20,491 nucleotides of DNA from Bacteroidales bacterium UBA3543 (lineage in GTDB: Bacteria > Bacteroidota > Bacteroidia > Bacteroidales > UBA932): the NCBI GenBank assembly GCA_002376715.1, contig DFOK01000109.1, positions 1-20,491 of the forward strand, given 5' to 3'. Both the position numbers and the translations under genes were made by a program. The notes below the pieces were generated by a model. That model searched no databases. It saw nothing but the letters and a program-made list of their open reading frames with translations, and was not told where the DNA came from. Shown piece after piece: positions 15,459-20,491 of this stretch (positions are counted from its first letter, which is position 1; the number at the start of each line of letters is the position of its first letter).

Positions 15459-17114
15459 TTACACAATCATACCTGCGAGCTTGCCGGTATGTGAACCCTC
15501 TTTTATCGTCCAAACACCATTCACAAACACATGTTCGATACCGACGGGGAACCGGTGAGGATTGTCATAGGTGCTTTTTTCCTCGATGGTATCGGGGTTG
15601 AAAACTACCACGTCCGCCCAATATCCGGGGATCAGCAATCCGCGCTCCTTCAGCCTTAAACGCGAAGCAGGAAGTGCGCTGCATTTGTGAACTGCGGTGG
15701 CCAGATCGAGGATCTTATCTTCGCGTACATATTTCTGGAAGAAACGGGGGAACGTACCATACGAGCGAGGGTGGGGCATTTTTTCTCCCAATGGACCTTC
15801 GGGAGAATAGACACTTCCGTCGGAGGCGGGCATGGAGAGCGGATGACGATACTCCATTTGGATATTCTCCTCTTTCATCGCAAATCCCGCCATCTGGACA
15901 TTGAGTTTTTCGGAGATGAGCAGGTGCCGGATCATCGGCCAAACATCCATACCTGAAATTTGGCAACATTCAGCCACATTTTTACCTGAATACTGTGCAT
16001 TGCCCTCAGCACGGCAGGTGGCTATAAGCACATTCTGCGGCCCTCCGAGACGCTTGATGCGACTCTCTGCATATTTGCCGATCTCGGCGGCCTTTGTTTC
16101 ATCTTCCAGACGGGCGAGCACCTCCTCCGATGAACCTTGCCTGTCGTTGATCGGAATAAATGAGGAGAGTCCTGTGGAGAATGCTATATATGGATAACGG
16201 TCAAAAGCTATATCGATGCCCTCCGCCTTCGCCCGGTCGATCATTGCGAGGAGTGCCGGCATTTTGTACCAGTTGGCGGCATTCTGCGCCTTGAGGTGAG
16301 ATACCTGCAAGCGGGCACCCGACTCCCTTGCGATACGGATAGCATCCCTGAGAGATTCCTCCACGAAATCATCTTCGTTGCGCATATGGATGGCATAAAG
16401 GCCGTCGTGCTTAGCAACAACCTTGCAAAGTTCTATCAGCTCTTCATCGGATGCATATGAGCTGGGAGCATATTCGAGACCCAGCGAGATGCCCATTGCA
16501 CCCATTTCCATCTCCCGATCGAGGATGGAGCACATCTTAGCCAGTGTCTCGGGAGTTGCGGGTATGTTGTTGTCGCCGATTACGGCGGAACGGAGCTGTC
16601 CCTGCCCCACAAGGCTGCCGTAGTTGATGCCTATGCCCTGTTTGCGGTATGCATCATAAAAGCCGTCGATATCCTGCCAGAAGGGATATCCGTGCCTGAA
16701 AGTATCTTTATTTGCTTCATAGTAAGCGTCGGAGTAGGGAAAAGGAGAGTCGCCGCAGTTGCCTCCGATATCGGTGGTGATGCCCTGGAAGATGCGGCTA
16801 TCGCCCTTCGGAGCCAGAAAAAGATTTGTGTCGGTGTGGGTGTGAATGTCAATCCATCCCGGAGATACCGCAAGCCCCTTTGCATCAAGGATAAAGTCGG
16901 CATTATCACCGAGAGTTCCGATGGCTGCAATACGGCCGTCACGTATGCCGATATCACCCTTAATAGGTGCTTTGCCGTCACCCGTGTAGATGACTCCGTT
17001 TTTGATAATTGTCTCAAAGGGCTGCTTGATGCCGATTTTGCGTCCTCCGTAAAAGCCTACACCAAGTGCGGCTGCCCCAATGAGTGTGGTCCTGATGAAA
17101 TCTCGTCTTTCCAT
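15459..17114 (-). CDS. Tat-exported N-acyl-D-amino-acid deacylase-like amidohydrolase
   Basis: A 551-aa metal-dependent amidohydrolase. The N-terminus ERRDFIRTT followed by a hydrophobic stretch is a Tat signal peptide, so it folds in the cytoplasm and is exported. The barrel has IDIHTHTD (metal histidines), GGNCGDSPF (the Cys that is a metal ligand in characterised D-aminoacylases), VSHLKAQ, DRYPY, ASDG, and HPRSYGTFPRFFQKYVRE. It ends with the family's GYWADVVVFNPDTIEEK and PVGIEHVFVNG. Characterised members remove the acyl group from N-acyl-D-amino acids. The usual GHG-type motif reads GQGQLRS here. In a peptidoglycan-linked setting, D-amino-acid derivatives are plausible substrates, but dipeptidase-like activity is an alternative. 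It lies between apbE (68 nt upstream) and the deacetylase (21 nt downstream). Confidence 0.85.
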   Translation of the reverse strand: MERRDFIRTTLIGAAALGVGFYGGRKIGIKQPFETIIKNGVIYTGDGKAPIKGDIGIRDGRIAAIGTLGDNADFILDAKGLAVSPGWIDIHTHTDTNLFLAPKGDSRIFQGITTDIGGNCGDSPFPYSDAYYEANKDTFRHGYPFWQDIDGFYDAYRKQGIGINYGSLVGQGQLRSAVIGDNNIPATPETLAKMCSILDREMEMGAMGISLGLEYAPSSYASDEELIELCKVVAKHDGLYAIHMRNEDDFVEESLRDAIRIARESGARLQVSHLKAQNAANWYKMPALLAMIDRAKAEGIDIAFDRYPYIAFSTGLSSFIPINDRQGSSEEVLARLEDETKAAEIGKYAESRIKRLGGPQNVLIATCRAEGNAQYSGKNVAECCQISGMDVWPMIRHLLISEKLNVQMAGFAMKEENIQMEYRHPLSMPASDGSVYSPEGPLGEKMPHPRSYGTFPRFFQKYVREDKILDLATAVHKCSALPASRLRLKERGLLIPGYWADVVVFNPDTIEEKSTYDNPHRFPVGIEHVFVNGVWTIKEGSHTGKLAGMIV

Positions 17115-17182
17115 ATTGTGTGTTGTTGAATATTCTTTTGGTGAATCGATGCGTTTTAAACGATTATAATCATTTACTCCGT

Positions 17183-18217
17183 CTATTTTTGGAGATCATT
17201 TGAATAAATGGGAAATCCCTCCGTATGCCATACCTTCATCGAATCCTGCTCTCCATAGATGAGATAGACCTCAATATCGTCGCGCTGCAAAGCCAACTCC
17301 CGTGCCTTTTCCTCTCCTATGACCATCATCCAGGTGGCATAGGCATCGGCAATGGCCCCGTCATAAGCAATGACCGTGGCGCTGAGCAAATTGTGAGTCA
17401 CCGGATAGCCGGTAGCAGGATCTATGGTGTGGGCATGTTTTTCCCCATTTTCAACATAAAACTTGCGATAATTGCCGCTGGTCACCAGCGCTCCATCAGA
17501 GATGACAATAATCTCCTGCAAATGTGCCCCCTCATCAAAATTACCGTCCAGAGGCTTATCCAGGCCAATTTTCCATTTGTCACCTCGTGCGCTGAGTCCT
17601 TTGCAGACAATCTCTCTTCCCACCTCAACCAAATAATCGTTGCATCCGAAATCGTCAAGTGCCCGCGCAATCACATCACAGGTATAGCCCTGTGCAATGG
17701 CGTTGAAATTGAGTTTCACCCCCGGACGCTCCCTGATCACCCTGGCTGAGTCGCCGCTCCCCTTGATGGAGACCAGGTCCATACCTACCAGGAGCATTGC
17801 GCTGTCTACCAGGTGCTGAGTAACCGTATCTCGATTGCCGAAGCCGAAACCCCATAGGTCGAACAAAGGTGCTGCAGAGGGGTCGAATGCCCCTGAACTC
17901 TCCAGCCAAATCTCTTTCGAGCGGTGAAATGCCCCAATAAAGAGAGAATCAGGGGTTATCTCTTCTCCCGCATTGAAACGGGAAAGAAGCGAACCCTTGT
18001 TGTATCCGGAAAGAGAATTGTCAATTGCGGTAAGAAGGTCATTGACCCTCTGTTCCACCTGCGCTCTCTTCACTCCCGCCGGACGTGAATATACTATATG
18101 GAATGTACCTCCCTGAGCAAAGCCCTCTATGCGCTCATATTTGCCATGGCCGGTAGAGCATCCTGCAATTAAAAGAATCGCAATCAAAAAAAACGTAAAA
18201 AGGCTTTTGTGGTTCAT
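17183..18217 (-). CDS. apbE: FAD:protein FMN transferase lipoprotein
   Basis: A 344-aa lipoprotein (lipobox LLIAGC, Cys20) that transfers FMN from FAD to Thr/Ser of periplasm-facing flavoproteins such as the NqrB/C or RnfD/G subunits; none of these targets is in the window. Motifs in order: GTFHIVYS, DNSLSGYNKGSLLSRFN, SSGAFDPSAAPLFDLWGFG, NFNAIAQGYTCDVIA, and the signature HTIDPATGYPV with the following metal-site region DGAIADAYATWMM. The usual E(I/V)GGE stretch reads VEVGREI, with Arg for the second Gly (codon AGA). It is first in a minus-strand run with the D-aminoacylase-like and deacetylase-like genes, all directed to the envelope. Confidence 0.93.
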   Translation of the reverse strand: MNHKSLFTFFLIAILLIAGCSTGHGKYERIEGFAQGGTFHIVYSRPAGVKRAQVEQRVNDLLTAIDNSLSGYNKGSLLSRFNAGEEITPDSLFIGAFHRSKEIWLESSGAFDPSAAPLFDLWGFGFGNRDTVTQHLVDSAMLLVGMDLVSIKGSGDSARVIRERPGVKLNFNAIAQGYTCDVIARALDDFGCNDYLVEVGREIVCKGLSARGDKWKIGLDKPLDGNFDEGAHLQEIIVISDGALVTSGNYRKFYVENGEKHAHTIDPATGYPVTHNLLSATVIAYDGAIADAYATWMMVIGEEKARELALQRDDIEVYLIYGEQDSMKVWHTEGFPIYSNDLQK

Positions 18218-18260
18218 TGACAGGTGGCACGATTTTGGCGAAATGACAAAACAATTGACG

Positions 18261-18268
18261 CAAATTTA
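18261..18268 (-). promoter_or_regulatory. Candidate -7 element for apbE
   Basis: On the minus strand, TAAATTTG (18261-18268) matches TAnnTTTG exactly and is followed by CG. It gives a leader of about 40 nt to the ATG at 18217. No convincing TTTG lies about 19 nt upstream, so confidence is limited. Confidence 0.45.
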
Positions 18269-18284
18269 CTATAAAAAATCAAAA

Positions 18285-18316
18285 ATTGCTATTGCGCCAA
18301 AAAATACTCATATTTG
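18285..18316 (+). promoter_or_regulatory. Candidate promoter of the FISUMP lipoprotein
   Basis: CATATTTG (18309-18316) matches TAnnTTTG except for the first base, and ATTG (18285-18288) lies 20 nt upstream. The ATG at 18337 follows within about 20 nt. It is divergent from the apbE promoter candidate in the same 119-nt intergenic region. Confidence 0.4.
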
Positions 18317-18336
18317 TGGGTTGGAAATAACATACA

Positions 18337-19356
18337 ATGGAAAACAGATACAGATTTCTTTGGATTTTGACACTTGCAGCTCTCCTCTTGGGCATGGGTG
18401 CTTCCTGTGAAAAGAAAGAAGAGGAAGAGGAGGAGAAGTTGTATATGGACGGATTTGTGGATTACCATATCCCAACTTTTGTAGGTATCGGTGAGACAAT
18501 TACCCTTACTGCTTCAGGCATTACCGAGCCTTCAGAAGTTGAATACAAATGGTTTTTCGGAGCTTCATACAACGACACTTTATCTGCACAGACGGTGACA
18601 ATTACATTTCCGGATAGTCTGGGCACTTTCGCCATTACCGGTATAGCTACCGCTCCCGGCTACTACAACTCCTCCGCCACGCAGAATGTGACTACCGTGG
18701 ATATCAGACGTGAAAAATCCCTTAAGGGTCTCAAATATAGTGACAAAGTATTTACTGATCCGCGCGACGGTATAGAATACGAATATGTAACTATAGGTAA
18801 GCTCGACTGGTTTGTACGCAATCTCGCATATTACAAAAAAGGCTCTGCTTTCCGCCATTCACCCGTCACCCACACTTTATTTGGACGTTTCTATTCCTGG
18901 GAAGAGGCCACCGGAGGTAAGAGTGCTTCAGGACTGGGTGGCGGACCACAGGGCGTCTGCCCCAAAGGCTGGTCTGTCCCCACCAATGAGGACTGGGTCG
19001 ATCTGGCCACCGCCGTTGCCGGCAAACAGATGCCATTTGTGGACAACTGGGATGGACTTGGCGATAAGCTCTCGGTGGATGCCCGGTTTAACGGCGAAAG
19101 GATATGGCCCTACTCTCCCGACAATCTACACTCCAACACAGTCGGCTGGAACGCTCTCGCTACAGGCAACACTCAATATGACCACTCACTTTTCAAGGGT
19201 TTCAACGAATATGCATTCTGGTGGAGTTCAACCCAAAAGAATGAGACTCAGGCCTATTATCGCTATATGCACAGTGAAAGCGCTGTATGTCCGATGAATT
19301 TCACCTCCAAAGCACATTTCGGCGCATCGGTAAGGTGCGTGAGATTGGTGAAGTAG
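18337..19356 (+). CDS. FISUMP-domain (TIGR02145-like) surface lipoprotein
   Basis: A 339-aa lipoprotein. The signal peptide ends at GASC (Cys24), followed by EKKEEEEEEK; an acidic stretch right after the cysteine is the kind of signal that sends Bacteroidota lipoproteins to the cell surface. Residues about 38-125 look like an Ig/PKD-type beta domain (GETITLTASG, TVTITFPDSLGTFAITGIA). From about 139 to the end is the Fibrobacter succinogenes major paralogous domain: FTDPRDGIEYEYVTIGKLDW, GVCPKGWSVPTNEDWVDL, WWSSTQ and ASVRCVRLVK. The domain's function is unknown; it is common in surface lipoproteins of this phylum. It appears monocistronic, with a repeat-rich region behind it. Confidence 0.85.
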   Translation: MENRYRFLWILTLAALLLGMGASCEKKEEEEEEKLYMDGFVDYHIPTFVGIGETITLTASGITEPSEVEYKWFFGASYNDTLSAQTVTITFPDSLGTFAITGIATAPGYYNSSATQNVTTVDIRREKSLKGLKYSDKVFTDPRDGIEYEYVTIGKLDWFVRNLAYYKKGSAFRHSPVTHTLFGRFYSWEEATGGKSASGLGGGPQGVCPKGWSVPTNEDWVDLATAVAGKQMPFVDNWDGLGDKLSVDARFNGERIWPYSPDNLHSNTVGWNALATGNTQYDHSLFKGFNEYAFWWSSTQKNETQAYYRYMHSESAVCPMNFTSKAHFGASVRCVRLVK

Positions 19357-19360
19357 TTAT

Positions 19361-19455
19361 GAGTGTGTAGTATGTAGTGGGGAGTTATGATTGGTGCGGG
19401 GTGTGGGATGTGGGTTAGTTATGAGTGGGGAGTGTGTAGTGTGTAGTGGGGAGTT
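19361..19455 (+). repeat. G/T-rich imperfect direct repeats
   Basis: The 166-nt gap between the two lipoprotein genes holds a strand with almost no C. A 26-nt unit at 19361-19386 recurs at 19430-19455 with a single mismatch. Between and around them are variants of the short words AGTTATGA, GTAGT and GTGGGGAGT. It resembles a decayed short-word repeat patch rather than a coding or regulatory region. No ORF or promoter was recognised in the rest of the gap. Confidence 0.75.
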
Positions 19456-19522
19456 GGCACAGGAAGAGGGTCCGGAACTCAAAGCGAGCAAATCTGCAAC
19501 AATAGTTTAAATCAATAAAGCT

Positions 19523-20047
19523 ATGAGACGAAAAATTTTCACTTACGCGATTATCGCTATTTCCAGCATCCTGGCATTGGGGTGCGAAAAAATTTCTTCA
19601 GACGGCAAAGTAGAACTATACTTGTTGGACTCCTACAAAACAGTTAGGGAACATTCATGCCAAATTGATGAAACAACTGTTAAGACAAAAGCCAATCCTC
19701 TAATAAGCTACGATGATTTCATCTCTTATGACCCAATTACTCACGAATTTTTGATTTCAGACAAGGCAGCAAAGGCAATAATTAACGATACGGAAAAATC
19801 TGTTGATTTAATTGCATTTGCCGTAAAAGCAGATGGGGAAATTGTTTATACCGGATATTTCTGGCCTCTCTACTTGTCTTCAACTTGTGACTGGGTTTAT
19901 ATAGACCCGATTCTTACAAGCTTTGACAATAAAATGGAAGTTTGCTTAGGATATCCCGGACCTATGCCCGGACAAGCAATTCCGGACAAAAGAAACGACA
20001 GCAGGATTATCAAGATCTTTAAGAGGGATCATAAATTGGTAGAATAA
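19523..20047 (+). CDS. Hypothetical lipoprotein
   Basis: I do not recognise a family. It is a 174-aa protein with a clear lipoprotein signal peptide (MRRKIFTYAIIAISSILALG, Cys21). The mature part is about 150 residues, mixed charged and hydrophobic, with DDFISYDPITHEFLISDKAA and VYTGYFWPLYLSSTCDWVYIDP as its most distinctive stretches and two internal cysteines besides Cys21 and Cys46. The pattern suggests a small beta-rich envelope protein that may bind or inhibit something, but this is a guess. It is more AT-rich than its neighbours and lies between a repeat patch and a gene-free AT-rich region, so it may belong to a variable spot. A strong terminator lies about 110 nt after its stop. Confidence 0.7.
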   Translation: MRRKIFTYAIIAISSILALGCEKISSDGKVELYLLDSYKTVREHSCQIDETTVKTKANPLISYDDFISYDPITHEFLISDKAAKAIINDTEKSVDLIAFAVKADGEIVYTGYFWPLYLSSTCDWVYIDPILTSFDNKMEVCLGYPGPMPGQAIPDKRNDSRIIKIFKRDHKLVE

Positions 20048-20155
20048 TAATAGCGTCTAAAGCTGAAATCGTATAACATTGCTAAATGTTGGTTTTGGAA
20101 TGATTTCAAAATGCAGGAAGGGAAAAAAAATTAAAAATCCTGACGAAAAAGGAAT

Positions 20156-20189
20156 AAAGCCCTTACACGTAAATGTGTGGGGGCTTTTT
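20156..20189 (+). terminator. Rho-independent terminator
   Basis: A 13-bp hairpin with arms 20156-20168 and 20175-20187 (AAAGCCC pairs with GGGCTTT; the inner six pairs include two G:U) and a 6-nt loop runs straight into TTTTT. It is the strongest terminator in the window and probably ends transcription from the hypothetical lipoprotein gene. The 108 nt between that gene's stop and the hairpin hold no gene I can support. Confidence 0.8.
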
Positions 20190-20356
20190 GGTTTTCCATT
20201 ACTAATTTCTTAAGGGAATTGTTACTCGTTTTTTTAAAGCAATTTTAAATTTGCAGGGAAAAGCTTCAAGCGACAATTACGATCAGGGTAACAATTCATA
20301 GTTGCCACGAAAATCAGCCTCTACTTTGTCTCTTTTATTTAATTCAAAGCCAAAAC

Positions 20357-20446
20357 TTCACTTTTCAATAGAAATATGGGGATAGAAAGTACACTTTTCA
20401 AATTGTAGCGGGGGATTGTAAAATACAACTTTTTATTTGTATGGAT
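20357..20446. repeat. Three ~33-bp imperfect direct repeats, possible IS21-type end
   Basis: The core word CACTTTTCAA occurs at 20359-20368 and 20392-20401, and a related CAACTTTTTA at 20426-20435, giving periods of 33 and 34 nt. Each is followed about 10 nt later by a G-rich word (ATGGGGA, CGGGGGA, ATGGA). Multiple spaced repeats of a GTACACTTTT-like word are a known feature of IS21-family ends in Bacteroidota, so an element may begin beyond the window edge. The region 20190-20491 contains no ORF of note. Confidence 0.4.
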
Positions 20447-20491
20447 TTTGGGTATGGAATAAATTTTAAAAATAACTGCATACTATAGGGA

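Noticed and set aside
17162..17171. 10-bp perfect palindrome GATTATAATC upstream of the D-aminoacylase-like gene as an operator.
   Set aside because: It is short and AT-rich enough to occur by chance, and no second copy or related regulator was seen.
20357..20446. CRISPR array at the window end.
   Set aside because: The repeated cores are about 10 nt and imperfect, and the intervening stretches are partly similar to one another. True arrays have long, near-identical repeats and unrelated spacers.

Overview
The window reads as a chromosomal segment of a Bacteroidota genome, most likely order Bacteroidales. The signs are: promoter-like TAnnTTTG / TTTG pairs instead of sigma70 boxes, several lipoproteins with short lipoboxes, a FISUMP-domain surface lipoprotein, TonB-C and SPOR domains on envelope proteins, and a long (920 aa) bacterial-type LeuRS. 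No rRNA, tRNA, CRISPR array, complete insertion sequence or phage gene was seen.

Layout. (1) 1-1438: structured leader and kbl (threonine catabolism to glycine). (2) 1428-2400, minus: two overlapping AraC-type HTH genes, the first membrane-anchored, the second soluble. (3) 2535-11014, minus: a long run SPOR lipoprotein > gcvT > M28 peptidase/TonB-C fusion > leuS > three tandem YitT-family membrane proteins. A good promoter lies before the SPOR gene and a second one just before leuS, so this is probably two nested transcription units. (4) 11136-14630, plus: DUF389 membrane protein > CapA-like phosphoesterase > PhoH ATPase, with overlapping ends. (5) 14640-18217, minus: apbE > Tat-exported D-aminoacylase-like amidohydrolase > polysaccharide-deacetylase-like lipoprotein. 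(6) 18337-20047, plus: FISUMP lipoprotein, a G/T-rich repeat patch, and an unrecognised lipoprotein with a strong terminator behind it. (7) 20190-20491: AT-rich and gene-free, ending in three ~33 bp imperfect repeats that resemble the terminal repeats of an IS21-type element lying beyond the window.

How the genes relate. kbl and gcvT touch the same glycine/one-carbon pool but sit in different units. The leuS-yitT unit couples an essential synthetase to membrane proteins of unknown substrate. The apbE-amidohydrolase-deacetylase run is all envelope-directed (two lipoproteins and a Tat substrate).

Most notable: the yitT triplication carries an identical 38-nt out-of-frame overlap at both junctions, a visible footprint of how the array was made. 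The membrane-anchored plus soluble HTH pair and the M28 protein with Lys in place of the general-base Glu also deserve attention. I do not see a clear novel defence or mobile system; most of the window is ordinary core-genome content.
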